This document shows positions 9,221 to 17,876 of a stretch of DNA of 64,000 bases, one piece after another. The stretch's first letter is position 1; each line of letters opens with the position of its first letter. The translations under genes and the position numbers were made by a program. The DNA comes from Rhizobium sp. Q54 (GTDB lineage: Bacteria; Pseudomonadota; Alphaproteobacteria; Rhizobiales; Aestuariivirgaceae): assembly GCA_945889445.1 (NCBI GenBank), contig CAMDBX010000012.1, positions 1 through 64,000 of the forward strand. Direction: 5' to 3'. The notes beneath the pieces were generated by a model. It ran no database searches, was not told the DNA's origin, and saw nothing but the letters and a program-made list of their open reading frames with translations.

Positions 9221-10701
9221 CGCATCACGAAGGGGTTGGCGAGCGGCTGGTCGGAGGTGTTGATCCACACCGTCTTGGGGCGGGTGTAATCATAGATCGC
9301 CTGGAAGCCGCTCTCGCGGCCATAGCCTGACTCCTTGAAGCCGCCGAACTCGGCGATGGGCGAGACGACACGATAGGTGTTCACCCACACGATGCCGGCG
9401 CGCAGCTGCTTCGTTACCCTGAGCGCCCTGGCACCATTGCGCGTGAACACGCCGGCCGCCAGCCCGTGCTTGGTGTCATTGGCCAGCCGCAGCACCTCTT
9501 CCTCGTCCTTGAAGCGCAGTACGCTCAGCACCGGCCCGAACATCTCGGTGTCGACGATGCGGTCCTGCTGGCTGCGGCATTCGATGATGGTGGGTTCGTA
9601 GAACAGGCCGCGGTTCTGCGCCGGCGGGCGCTGGCCGCCGGTCAGCAGCTTGCCGCCCTGCTCCTGGGCGAAGGCCACTTCCTTCTCGATGCGGGCGAGT
9701 TGGCCATGGGTGGCGAGCGGCCCCATCTGGGTTTCTTCCAGCAGCGGGTCGCCGATGCGGATGTGCCGGGCGCGTGACACCATGGTGTCGAGGAACTGGT
9801 CGGCCACCTTTTCCTGCAGGTAAAGGCGCGAGCCCGCCACACAGGATTGGCCGGTGGCGCCGAAGATGCCGGAGATCGACCCGTTGACCGCACTTTCAAG
9901 GTCGGCGTCGTCGAACACCAGGAAGGGCGACTTGCCGCCAAGCTCGAGCGACACCTGCGCGAAATTTTCGGCCGAATTGCGGATGATGTGGCGTGCGGAT
10001 TCCGGCCCGCCGGTAAAGCTGATGCGCTGCACGAGGGGATGCGATGTGAGCACCCTTCCGCACGGGTCGCCATGGCCCGTGACCACGTTGAACACGCCGG
10101 GCGGAAAGCCCGCCTCCTCCATGAGCTTGGCGAATTCCAGCATGGGTGCGGAGGCATGTTCGGAGGCCTTCAGCACCACCGTGTTGCCCGCCGCCAGCGC
10201 CGGCCCGATCTTCACCGCGACGAGGAAGAGCTGCGAATTCCACGGCACCACCGCGGCGACGACACCCAGCGGCTCACGCAGCGTCATCGCCAGCATGTCC
10301 GGCTTGTCGATGGGCAGCGTGTTGCCCATCACCTTGTCGGCAGCACCGGCATAGAAGTGGAAGAACTCGGCGATGTATTTCGCCTGCCAGCGCGTTTCCT
10401 TCAGCATCTTGCCGGTATCGATCGTCTCGGTGCGGCCCAGCTCCTCGGACTTCTGGGCCAGAAGGTCGGCGAGGCGGCGGAGATACTTGCCGCGCGCGGT
10501 GGGAAGTGCCGTTGCCCATTCGCCCTGCGTGAACGCCCGGTGCGCGGCCTCGACCGCCCGGTTCACGTCGGCGGCAGTCGCCTCCGGGATTTCCGACCAG
10601 TCGTCGCCGGTCGTCGGGTTCATCGATGTGAAGGTGCGGCCATCTGCGGCATCGACCCATTTTCCATCGATGAACATCTGGTAGCGCTGCAGCGTGGTCA
10701 T
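9217..10701 (-). CDS. NAD(P)-dependent aldehyde dehydrogenase
   Basis: A 494-residue classical aldehyde dehydrogenase. Visible features are the VVPWNSQLF cofactor segment, the general-base Glu in LELGGKSP and the catalytic Cys in GQSCVAGSR. I chose the ATG at 10701 because GGAGG sits seven bases upstream; the frame extends to 10752. It lies between two + strand operons, convergent with the acyl-CoA synthetase and divergent from ridA, so it has its own promoter in 10702-10843. Family resemblance is to betaine-aldehyde-type dehydrogenases, and oxidation of an aminoaldehyde such as trimethylaminobutyraldehyde would fit the context, but the sequence does not fix the substrate. Confidence 0.9.
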   Translation of the reverse strand: MTTLQRYQMFIDGKWVDAADGRTFTSMNPTTGDDWSEIPEATAADVNRAVEAAHRAFTQGEWATALPTARGKYLRRLADLLAQKSEELGRTETIDTGKMLKETRWQAKYIAEFFHFYAGAADKVMGNTLPIDKPDMLAMTLREPLGVVAAVVPWNSQLFLVAVKIGPALAAGNTVVLKASEHASAPMLEFAKLMEEAGFPPGVFNVVTGHGDPCGRVLTSHPLVQRISFTGGPESARHIIRNSAENFAQVSLELGGKSPFLVFDDADLESAVNGSISGIFGATGQSCVAGSRLYLQEKVADQFLDTMVSRARHIRIGDPLLEETQMGPLATHGQLARIEKEVAFAQEQGGKLLTGGQRPPAQNRGLFYEPTIIECRSQQDRIVDTEMFGPVLSVLRFKDEEEVLRLANDTKHGLAAGVFTRNGARALRVTKQLRAGIVWVNTYRVVSPIAEFGGFKESGYGRESGFQAIYDYTRPKTVWINTSDQPLANPFVMR

Positions 10702-10843
10702 GGGTCGGCCTCCTTCGACATCATCCGAGAGTGACGGTCCGTCCGGGCGCATGATGCAAGATTTTCGCCGGGCGCTGTCGGAAATCTATTACAATGCGCG
10801 GCGGACGACCGCATAGACTTTTCAACAGGTTGGGGGAGTGGCA

Positions 10844-11239
10844 TTGGCCAGGACCAAGCAGGTGATCGGCGGACCACTGGTGATCGGCGGGCGCAAGCTG
10901 TCGCTGTCGCGTGCCATCCGTGCGGGTGACTTCGTGTTCCTCACCGGCCAGGTCCCGTTCAAGGACGGCCAACTGATGACCACAGGTTCAATCGAGCAGC
11001 AGACCCGCGCCGTCCTCGACGACATCACGGCCACGCTGGGCGAAGCAGGTTGCGTGCTGTCCGACGTCGTCAAGGCCATGGTATGGCTGCGCGACCGCGC
11101 CGACTTCCCCGGCTTCAACACTGTCTATGGCGAGTATTTCCCCGAGGAGCCACCCACCCGCTCCGCCGTGGTGAGCGACCTGCTCGTCGACGTCCGCGTC
11201 GAGGTGGAAGTCATCGCCTATAAGCCGGTGACCAGCTGA
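10844..11239 (+). CDS. RidA/RutC family enamine/imine deaminase
   Basis: About 131 residues of the RidA (YjgF/YER057c/UK114) fold. The FVFLTGQVPF strand, the LGEAGCVLSDVVK helix and the PTRSAVV segment, with the Arg that binds the substrate carboxylate in active RidA proteins, are all present. These enzymes hydrolyse reactive enamines and imines to ketones plus ammonia. GGGGGAG lies at a good distance from the TTG at 10844; the in-frame GTG at 10838 is almost on top of it, so TTG is preferred. It heads an operon whose next gene starts one base after its stop, which recalls RutC followed by RutD. Confidence 0.85.
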   Translation: MARTKQVIGGPLVIGGRKLSLSRAIRAGDFVFLTGQVPFKDGQLMTTGSIEQQTRAVLDDITATLGEAGCVLSDVVKAMVWLRDRADFPGFNTVYGEYFPEEPPTRSAVVSDLLVDVRVEVEVIAYKPVTS

Positions 11240-11240
11240 C

Positions 11241-12038
11241 ATGGCCACGCTCACCCCACGCGGCACGGCCTATGAAAGCTTCGGCAGCGGCCCGCGGGTG
11301 ATCGCGCTTGTGCACGGACTGGGCCTCAACCGCCACTCATGGCAGTGGCAGGTTCCGGCACTGTCCAGCACCCATCGCGTCATCACCTTCGACCTGCACG
11401 GCCATGGCGACAGCAGCGTGCCGCCGACCACGCCGTCGCTCACCGTCTTCTCGGAACAGCTCGTTGAACTGCTCGATCATCTCGGCATCGCCCAGGCCTC
11501 CGTCTTCGGCTTCTCGCTCGGTGGCATGATTGCCCGGCGCTTCGCCATGGACCATGCGGACAGGCTGGAGACGCTCGGCATCCTCCACTCCGCCCATGCA
11601 CGCGACCAGGCGGCGCATCACGCGATCCAGGCGCGCGTCGTGCAGGCCGCCAGGGATGGCCCCGCGGCCACTGTCGAGGCCGCCCTGCCGCGCTGGTTCA
11701 CCGACGGCTTCCGCCTGAGCCATCCGCAGATGATGGACGAGGTGCGACGCTGGATCCTCGCCAACCGCAAGGACGTCTATGCCCCGATCTACCAGGTGCT
11801 GGTCGATGGCGTCACCGAGCTGGTGGCACCCAGCCCGCCAATCGCCGCGCCTACACTCGTGATGACCGGCGAAGAGGACTACGGCAATTCCCCCGCCATG
11901 AGCCGCGCCATCGCGGCGGAAATCCCGGGCTCCGAACTCGTCATCCTGCCGGGCTTGCGCCACATGGCGCCGGCCGAGGCGCCGGAATTGTTCAACGCGA
12001 GGCTGCTGGCCTTCCTCTCACGGGTGCAAGGTGGCTGA
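11241..12038 (+). CDS. Alpha/beta hydrolase (RutD/3-oxoadipate enol-lactonase-like)
   Basis: A 265-residue alpha/beta hydrolase with oxyanion-hole HGLGLNRHSW, nucleophile elbow GFSLGG, an acidic residue in TGEEDYGN and a histidine in LRHMAPAEAPE. Together these form a complete catalytic triad. Relatives hydrolyse lactones, carbamates or esters. It lies between a RidA gene and a CoA-transferase; its end overlaps the next start by eight bases. The substrate is unknown. Confidence 0.88.
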   Translation: MATLTPRGTAYESFGSGPRVIALVHGLGLNRHSWQWQVPALSSTHRVITFDLHGHGDSSVPPTTPSLTVFSEQLVELLDHLGIAQASVFGFSLGGMIARRFAMDHADRLETLGILHSAHARDQAAHHAIQARVVQAARDGPAATVEAALPRWFTDGFRLSHPQMMDEVRRWILANRKDVYAPIYQVLVDGVTELVAPSPPIAAPTLVMTGEEDYGNSPAMSRAIAAEIPGSELVILPGLRHMAPAEAPELFNARLLAFLSRVQGG

Positions 12039-13224
12039 GGCGCCGCGCGGCATCCTCTCCGGCATCCGCGTGCTGGATCTCAGCCGCATGCTGTCCGGCC
12101 CCTATTGCACCATGATGCTCGCCGACCACGGTGCCGAGGTCATCAAGATCGAAAGCCCCGAGGGTGACACCAGCCGCAGCAACGGCCCGTGGCGCGCCGA
12201 TGACGAGAAGCGCGACTGGGCGGGCTATTTCGTGAGCCTGAACCGCAGCAAGAAAAGCATCGTCCTCGACCTCAAGACCGAGGAGGCGAAGACCGAGATC
12301 CGCGATCTCGTGCGCTCCTCCCATGTGCTGGTCGAGAATTTCCGGCCGGGCGTCATGGAGCGGCTGGGACTTGGCTACGAGGAACTGGCAAAACTGAATC
12401 CTGCCCTCGTCTATGCCACGATCCGCGGCTTCGGTGATCCGCGCAGCGGCGAAAGCCCCTATGTGAACTGGCCGTCCTATGACGTCGTCGCGCAGGCCAT
12501 GGGCGGGCTGATGAGCATGACCGGGGCCGATCGCGAACACCCGATGAAGACCGGCCCCGGCATCGGCGACGTCTTCGCCGGCATGATGCTCGCCTTCGCC
12601 GTCGTCGCCGCCGTGCGCCATGCCGAGAAGACGGGCCACGGGCAATTCGTCGACATCGCCATGTATGATGCAATGCTCAGCCTCTGCGAGCGCCTCGTCT
12701 ATCTCTATGACATGGAGGGCAAGGTGGCTGAGCCCGCCGGCAACGGCCATCCGCTGCTCGCCCCCTTCGGATTGTTCCCCGCGTCCGACGGCTGGGTATC
12801 GATCGGTGTGGTCGATGATGCCTTCTGGCGCGAGCTTACCCGCATCATGGAGCGGCATGACCTGCTCGCCGACCAGCGGCTTTCCACCAAGTCCGGCCGG
12901 CGCGCCCATGCGCCGGAGGTGAACGACGCGGTGAGCGCCTGGACCCGCCAGCGCAGCAAGGCGGAACTCGGCACGTTGCTCGGTGGCAAGTTGCCCTTCG
13001 GCCCGGTCAACGACGCGCGCGACATCTTTCATGATCCGCATGTGGCGGCGCGCGGCATGATTGCCGAGGTGCCGCATGCTGATCAAGGCCGCAAGGGCTG
13101 GCGGGTTGCCGCCAACCCCATCCGCTTCAGCGCCACGCCGGCGCTTTCCCCCTTCACGCCGCCGCGTCTCGGCGAGCATAATCACCTGCTCGCCCTGCTC
13201 GCGCGCGCCAACCCTGCAACCTGA
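12031..13224 (+). CDS. Family III CoA-transferase (CaiB/BaiF type)
   Basis: A 397-residue class III CoA-transferase that moves CoA between acyl-CoA and a free acid. Key features are the N-terminal VLDLSRMLSGPYCTMMLADHGA, the NRSKKSI(V)LDLK segment and the catalytic Asp in DIAMYDAML. It starts with GTG inside the end of the hydrolase gene. CaiB itself acts on carnitine and crotonobetaine; together with the acyl-CoA dehydrogenase upstream this strengthens a carnitine-like theme, although CaiB/BaiF proteins serve many acids. The downstream gene follows after 15 bp. Confidence 0.9.
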   Translation: MAEAPRGILSGIRVLDLSRMLSGPYCTMMLADHGAEVIKIESPEGDTSRSNGPWRADDEKRDWAGYFVSLNRSKKSIVLDLKTEEAKTEIRDLVRSSHVLVENFRPGVMERLGLGYEELAKLNPALVYATIRGFGDPRSGESPYVNWPSYDVVAQAMGGLMSMTGADREHPMKTGPGIGDVFAGMMLAFAVVAAVRHAEKTGHGQFVDIAMYDAMLSLCERLVYLYDMEGKVAEPAGNGHPLLAPFGLFPASDGWVSIGVVDDAFWRELTRIMERHDLLADQRLSTKSGRRAHAPEVNDAVSAWTRQRSKAELGTLLGGKLPFGPVNDARDIFHDPHVAARGMIAEVPHADQGRKGWRVAANPIRFSATPALSPFTPPRLGEHNHLLALLARANPAT

Positions 13225-13239
13225 ACACCAGAGGCTTCC

Positions 13240-13848
13240 ATGGAACTGAAGATCAGAAAGCTCGTCAACTTCGAGGAAGAGATCCATCTCGAGGGTGAGC
13301 GCGCCGCAACGCCGCCGCTGCGCATGCTGGGCGTGGCCGCCGTCGTCAGGAACCCCTGGGCGGGCCGCGGTTACGTGGCGGACCTGAAGCCCGAGATCCG
13401 CGCCTTCGCGCCGATCCTCGGCAAACTGCTCACCGAGCGCATCGTGGCCATGGCAGGCGGTGCGGACAAGATCGAGGCCTATGGCAAGGCGGCGATGGCC
13501 GGCCTCGACTGCGAGCAGGAGCACGCCTCCGCCCTGATCCACACGCTGCACTTCGGCAACTTCTATCGCGAGGCGCTGGGCGCCAAGACCTATCTGGGCT
13601 TCACCAACACGCGCGGGCCTGCCAACACGCAGATCCAGATCCCGCTGATGGACAAGCACGACACCGGCCGGCGTTCGCATTACCTGACCGTCCAGTTCTC
13701 GATCGCCGATGCACCGGCCGATGATGAGCTGATCGCCGCCTTCGGTGGCGCCACCGGTGGCCGCCCGCATCACCGCATCGGCGACCGCTACCAGGACCTC
13801 GCCGACATCGGCGCCGACGTCAACGATCCGGCCCGGCTCGGGCGCTAG
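13240..13848 (+). CDS. DUF1185 'amino acid synthesis' family protein
   Basis: A 202-residue protein matching the family called 'amino acid synthesis' (DUF1185). Recognisable stretches include GVAAVVRNPWAGRGYV, LDCEQEHASALIHTLHFGN and GRPHHRIGDRYQDL. The family has known folds but, to my knowledge, no settled biochemical role. It often sits next to RidA, hydrolases and flavin-dependent enzymes, as here. The flavin reductase follows about 20 bp later. Assignment to the family is confident; no function is claimed. Confidence 0.8.
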   Translation: MELKIRKLVNFEEEIHLEGERAATPPLRMLGVAAVVRNPWAGRGYVADLKPEIRAFAPILGKLLTERIVAMAGGADKIEAYGKAAMAGLDCEQEHASALIHTLHFGNFYREALGAKTYLGFTNTRGPANTQIQIPLMDKHDTGRRSHYLTVQFSIADAPADDELIAAFGGATGGRPHHRIGDRYQDLADIGADVNDPARLGR

Positions 13849-13870
13849 CTGCGACAAGGATGACTGCTTG

Positions 13871-14377
13871 ATGTTCGCCATCGGTGCCACTCTCGACGTC
13901 GCTTCGCGCGACCTGTTCATCAAGGGGATGCGGCAGGTGGCAAACAGCGTGGCGGTCGTCACCACCAGCGGAGAAGCGGGGCGGCACGGAGCGACGGTGA
14001 GCGCCTTTTCCTCGGTCTCCGCCGACCCTCCCCAAGTGCTGGTCTGCCTCAGGTCGGCAAGCCGGATCGCCACGGCCGTGAATGCCAACAACGCATTCTG
14101 TCTCAACGTCCTGTCACATCAACACCCGCATCTTGCAGAACGCTTCTCGGGCCGTCACGACAGCGCCGTTGACGACCGCTTTCATGGCGTCGAACTCCAC
14201 GAGGAGGATGGCTGGATCGTTCTTTCCGAAGCCACCGCTTTCTGCTGCACCATTTCGGACCGCGTGGCATCGGGAACACACACCATTTTCATCGGTCATG
14301 TTCAGCGTCTGCGGACATCATCCGACGAACCGCTCACCTATCTCCAGGGCCGCTTCCGGAAGCTTGCGCAAGACTGA
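13871..14377 (+). CDS. Flavin reductase family protein (RutF/HpaC-like)
   Basis: A 168-residue FMN-binding split-barrel flavin reductase. Typical motifs are MRQVANSVAVVTT, GATVSAFSSVSADPP(Q)VLVC and the HTIFIGHV strand. Such proteins give reduced flavin to a partner monooxygenase. No partner oxygenase of the RutA/LLM type is found in the window, so the partner is encoded elsewhere or lost. AAGGA lies upstream of the chosen ATG at 13871. It is the last gene of the ridA operon. Confidence 0.88.
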   Translation: MFAIGATLDVASRDLFIKGMRQVANSVAVVTTSGEAGRHGATVSAFSSVSADPPQVLVCLRSASRIATAVNANNAFCLNVLSHQHPHLAERFSGRHDSAVDDRFHGVELHEEDGWIVLSEATAFCCTISDRVASGTHTIFIGHVQRLRTSSDEPLTYLQGRFRKLAQD

Positions 14378-14868
14378 CCTGCCATCATCATGCTACCCAC
14401 AACTGCCGCAACACGGGCATGGCGCCGCAAGGCCCGTCATGCATCTCCTGTTTTCGCGCCGTGGACCCCGCAAGGAATTACATCTTGATGGCATCGGCCC
14501 GGCCATCAAGGTCCTTGGCGCCTGCCAGAACAGCACAATGATCGCCAGGATCAGCAGGGTCACGCAACCAAGGACGGAACTGCGTTCACCCATCCGGAGC
14601 GTTTGGCAGAATCGGAGACAAGTCCTGAAGCCGGACACCAACGCAGCCCCATGAAACTGCGTGGAGGTCAGCACTTGACGGGGAGACGCAATGTCCTTGA
14701 AGCGCTCTCGACATGGGTGCATTTTTTCATTGCCTCATCCATCCGGCGCAGTCAGCTTTACACAGCCTGACTGCTTGCGGCGCGGCAGGCCGAGGGTTTC
14801 AGGTTGGACGAGGCGTGTTACACTCAATAGCCATGCCTTGGGGCAGGTGTTGCAGTCAGGCATGGGTA
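14378..14868. other. Gene-poor stretch with no confident gene
   Basis: About 490 bp between the flavin reductase and the second GlxA regulator. A minus-strand frame (from ATG at 14593 down to 14393) encodes one hydrophobic segment (LGCVTLLILAIIVLFW) but has no visible ribosome-binding site and no family resemblance. I leave it uncalled. The stretch presumably includes the promoter of the regulator. Confidence 0.5.
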
Positions 14869-15927
14869 ATGAAAGATCGTGATCGCAGCAGGATGGAAGG
14901 TGAGGTATCCGAAGCGGATCAGGATCGCTTCGTGAGCAAGGGCGCGGCCTTCTTTCCGCTCGATTCCCCGGTGGAAACCCGCGACTTCTATTTCATGATG
15001 CTGCCGAAGATGACGATGCTGGCCTTTTCCGCCGCCGTCGAGCCGCTGCGCATCGCCAACCAGCTGACCGGAAAGTGCCTCTATCGCTGGTATCTCCTGT
15101 CGGAGGACGGACGTCCGGTACGCTGTTCGAATGCCGTCTCGATCGTGGTCGACGGCGGGCTGACGGAAACCAAGACAGGTGACACGGTGTTCGTCTGCTC
15201 CGGCGTCGACGGCTACCTCGCGGCATCACAGCGCACCATTTCCTGGCTGCGCGACCAGGCGCGGCATGGCCGCACCATTGGCGGCGTGTGCACCGGCGCC
15301 TTTACCCTCGCCCGGGCGGGCCTTCTGCAGGACAAGCGCTTCACGCTGCACTGGGAGAACCAGCCCGCCTTCGAGGAGATATTCCCCAATCTGCCGATCA
15401 CCAACCAGCTCTACTGCCGGGATGGCCAGGTCATCACCTGCGGTGGCGGCAATGCCGGCATCGACCTTCTCGTCTCGCTGATCGAGGAACACCACGGAAA
15501 CGGGCTGGCCACCAGGGTGGCCGAGATGTGCCTGCACGGCATGCCGCGCGGCGAGAACAACAAGCAGCGTCTCTCCATCGCGGCCGAACTCGGCGTACGC
15601 CACCCGAAGCTTTCTGCCATCCTCGGCGACATGCGCGCCGGTTTTGCCCAGGACCTCAGCGTCGAGGTGCTGGCGGAGAAGCATGGGCTGTCACGACGGC
15701 AGATGGAGCGGCTGTTCCATGATCGCCTCAACTCCTCCCCTGCCGCCAAGCTGCGCGACATCCGCGTGGAGCAGGCCCATAGCCTGATTTCCGAAACCGA
15801 CATGACGATGATGGAGATTGCCGTGGCCTGCGGGTTCCAGTCCCAGGCGGCGCTGCGCCAGGCCTATCGGCAGCGCTTCGGGGTGGTGCCATCCTTCAAG
15901 ATGCGGCAGCGCTCGCCAAAGGCATAG
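14869..15927 (+). CDS. GlxA-family AraC-type transcriptional regulator
   Basis: About 352 residues with a DJ-1/PfpI-like domain (FYFMMLPKMTMLAFSAAVEP, GGVCTGAFTLARAGLL, ITCGGGNAGIDLL) followed by a C-terminal AraC HTH (LAEKHGLSRRQMERLF and IAVACGFQSQAALRQAYRQ). The architecture is the same as that of the regulator at 1-1061, so the two may control related catabolic genes. Starts at 14869 (ATG) and 14893 are both possible; neither has a strong Shine-Dalgarno and the frame is open from 14713. It is followed by a broken oxidoreductase gene. Effector unknown. Confidence 0.85.
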   Translation: MKDRDRSRMEGEVSEADQDRFVSKGAAFFPLDSPVETRDFYFMMLPKMTMLAFSAAVEPLRIANQLTGKCLYRWYLLSEDGRPVRCSNAVSIVVDGGLTETKTGDTVFVCSGVDGYLAASQRTISWLRDQARHGRTIGGVCTGAFTLARAGLLQDKRFTLHWENQPAFEEIFPNLPITNQLYCRDGQVITCGGGNAGIDLLVSLIEEHHGNGLATRVAEMCLHGMPRGENNKQRLSIAAELGVRHPKLSAILGDMRAGFAQDLSVEVLAEKHGLSRRQMERLFHDRLNSSPAAKLRDIRVEQAHSLISETDMTMMEIAVACGFQSQAALRQAYRQRFGVVPSFKMRQRSPKA

Positions 15928-15951
15928 ACACACTGCAGAAAGGAGACGGCG

Positions 15952-16518
15952 ATGAAGGTTCTGGTGGTATTCGATCATCCACGGCGGAATTCTTTCTGCG
16001 GCGCGATCGCCGACAGTCTGATGGCAGGCCTGCGCAGCGCCGGGCATGTTCCGGAATTCGCCAATTTGCGGGCCGAGGACTTCGATCCGCGCCTGCCCGT
16101 GGCCGATGAACCGGACTGGGAGGACCCCGACAAGATCTACTCCGCCGACACCTTGGCCGAGCAGGCACGCATTGCCCGCAATGACGCGATCGCCTTCGTC
16201 TTTCCAGTGTGGTGGTGGTCGGTCCCCGCCACCACCAAGGGCTGGATCGACCGCGTATGGAACAATGGCTGGGCCTATGGCTAACGCAAGCTGAAGCTGA
16301 ACGCGGCGCTCCTCATCGGCACCGCATCGGGCGGGCCCGAAACATATTCAAAGCGTGGCTATGATGATGCGATGCGGGCGCAGCTCAATGTCGGCATCAT
16401 GGAATACTGTGGCATCCCCAAGTCGCATCTCGAGATCATGTATGACGTGATGGAGGACGATGCCACGCGCCGCGTCCTGCTGGACAGGGCGCGGCAGCTC
16501 GGTGCGGGCTGGTTCTGA
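15952..16518 (+). pseudogene. NAD(P)H oxidoreductase (flavodoxin-like, NQO/MdaB family), interrupted by in-frame TAA
   Basis: The first 110 codons encode a flavodoxin-fold quinone/nitro-reductase-like protein (KVLVVFDHPRRNSFC, then FVFPVWWWSVPATTKGWID). At 16282-16284 a TAA interrupts the frame after WNNGWAYG. The same frame continues with RKLKLNAALLIGTASGG and ends naturally at 16516-16518 after GAGWF. The downstream part matches the expected C-terminal half, so this looks like a single nonsense mutation rather than two genes. GAAAGGAGA precedes the ATG at 15952. A sequencing error or readthrough is possible. Confidence 0.8.
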
Positions 16519-16580
16519 TTTTCGTCCTCTCCCGCTGAAGAAGCGGGAGAAGACCTGAGAGCGCGTCTCGCAGCAACCAA

Positions 16581-16859
16581 TCACTCCTCCGTCCTGGCGC
16601 TTCCAATCCGGTTGGAGAGCGCCCAGCGCAGGCTATGGATCTGGTCGACGAGATTGAGGATCACGCCCACGCCTTCCTTGTTGACACCAAGGTCGCCCTG
16701 CAGGTCACGGATCAAGCCCGCACGTGCGAGGTCGGCCTCGGAGAACAGCGGCTCGGGATCAGCCGGTTCGGGCGACAGCCATTCCTCCTCGATCCAGACT
16801 TCCAGGGTCTGCTGGTCGAGTCGGGTACGAAGAAGAAATTCGGTCCTGGTGATGATCAT
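16581..16859 (-). CDS. cbpM: Chaperone modulator CbpM family protein
   Basis: A 92-residue protein with a MerR-like HTH start ([27 protein letters not shown]) and the helical [23 protein letters not shown] segment typical of CbpM. In E. coli CbpM binds the J domain of CbpA and inhibits it. Its start overlaps the cbpA stop as ATGA, so the pair are translationally coupled as in other bacteria. It acts in the cytoplasm. Confidence 0.88.
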   Translation of the reverse strand: MIITRTEFLLRTRLDQQTLEVWIEEEWLSPEPADPEPLFSEADLARAGLIRDLQGDLGVNKEGVGVILNLVDQIHSLRWALSNRIGSARTEE

Positions 16860-17764
16860 GACTGCATGTCCCGGCGCGGATCATAGCTTGAGCCCGGCGT
16901 CCAGCCGGAGAGGAATGTCTCGAGCTCAGGGTCCGGCTCGCTCGGCACCATGACCTTGAGCTTCACCAGCTCGTCGCCATGTCCGCCACCGCGCTTCGGA
17001 ACGCCCTTGCCCTTGAGGCGCAGCGTCGTGCCCGTGTTGGAGCCCTTGGGCACCGTGGCCATCACCGCCCCGGTCGTCGTCGGCACCTTCACTTTGCCGC
17101 CAAGCACGGCTTCCGAAATGGTGATGGGCAGTTCGACGATAATGTCATCGCCCTCGCGCCTGAAGAAGCGGTGCGGGCGGATGGTGATGGCCACCAGCGC
17201 ATCACCCGCCGGACCCTCACCGCGAGATGGCGCACCCTTGCCGCGCAAGCGCAGCACTTGGCCCTCCTCGATTCCCGACGGAATGGTGACGTCGAGCGAA
17301 CCACCATCGGGCAGCGTGATGCGGCGCGTGGCACCGTTCACGGCGTCGAGGAAATCGACCTCGAGTTCATAGGACCGGTCGGCACCCGGCGCGCGGCGGG
17401 CCTGCTGCTCGCGGCGGCGCAGCAGCTCGGCGAGGAAATCATCCTGCTGGGCAAAATCATCGAAGCCGGACGAGGCGCTCTGGTAGCGCCTTCCCGACGC
17501 GGCCTCCGCATAGTCCTTGTAATAGCGCTCGTGCTGGCGCTCAGCGCCCGTGGCATCAATCTCGCCGGCATCGAAGCGGCGCCGCTTCTCGGTGTCCGAC
17601 AGCAGGTCATAGGCGCCGGCCACCTGCTTGAACTTCTCTTCCGCCGACTTGTCGCCGGGGTTCAGGTCCGGATGCAGCTTCTTGGCCAGCTTGCGGTAAG
17701 CCGACCTGATCTCGTCAGGCGTCGCGGTCTTGGCCACGCCCAGAATTTCATATGGATCTTTCAA
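16856..17764 (-). CDS. cbpA: Curved-DNA-binding J-domain co-chaperone CbpA
   Basis: About 302 residues. An N-terminal J domain ([18 protein letters not shown], with HPD in [12 protein letters not shown]) activates DnaK. A glycine-poor linker with [15 protein letters not shown] and two C-terminal substrate-binding beta domains follow, without the zinc finger of DnaJ, so this is the CbpA class. I prefer the TTG at 17764 because GGAGGG lies about six bases upstream and the protein then begins exactly at the J domain; the ATG at 17794 would add ten residues. Coupled to cbpM. Confidence 0.88.
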   Translation of the reverse strand: MKDPYEILGVAKTATPDEIRSAYRKLAKKLHPDLNPGDKSAEEKFKQVAGAYDLLSDTEKRRRFDAGEIDATGAERQHERYYKDYAEAASGRRYQSASSGFDDFAQQDDFLAELLRRREQQARRAPGADRSYELEVDFLDAVNGATRRITLPDGGSLDVTIPSGIEEGQVLRLRGKGAPSRGEGPAGDALVAITIRPHRFFRREGDDIIVELPITISEAVLGGKVKVPTTTGAVMATVPKGSNTGTTLRLKGKGVPKRGGGHGDELVKLKVMVPSEPDPELETFLSGWTPGSSYDPRRDMQS

Positions 17765-17842
17765 TCGAGCCCTCCAACGGGTGCAGAGGGCCATTATAGG
17801 TCAGCGCAGGGGCTCACCGAAACCGATTTTTCACTTGGGAAT

Positions 17843-17870
17843 GGGCGCGGGGAGACGGCCCCCCGCGCCC
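17843..17870 (-). terminator. Strong hairpin after mcl
   Basis: A ten-base perfect stem (GGGCGCGGGG with CCCCGCGCCC) and eight-base loop lie seven bases beyond the mcl stop on the minus strand. There is no immediate T-tract, so it may be a Rho-assisted terminator or a 3' stabilising hairpin. It separates the serine-cycle operon from cbpA. Confidence 0.55.
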
Positions 17871-17876
17871 TGCATC

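Noticed and set aside
11992-14106. 704-codon minus-strand open frame
   Set aside because: It lies opposite the CoA-transferase, DUF1185 and flavin reductase genes and its translation is rich in H, R, G and A without any family motif. This is a shadow caused by high third-position GC.
14393-14593. Possible small membrane protein on the minus strand
   Set aside because: One hydrophobic segment but no ribosome-binding site, no family and an odd Cys-rich end. Too weak to call.
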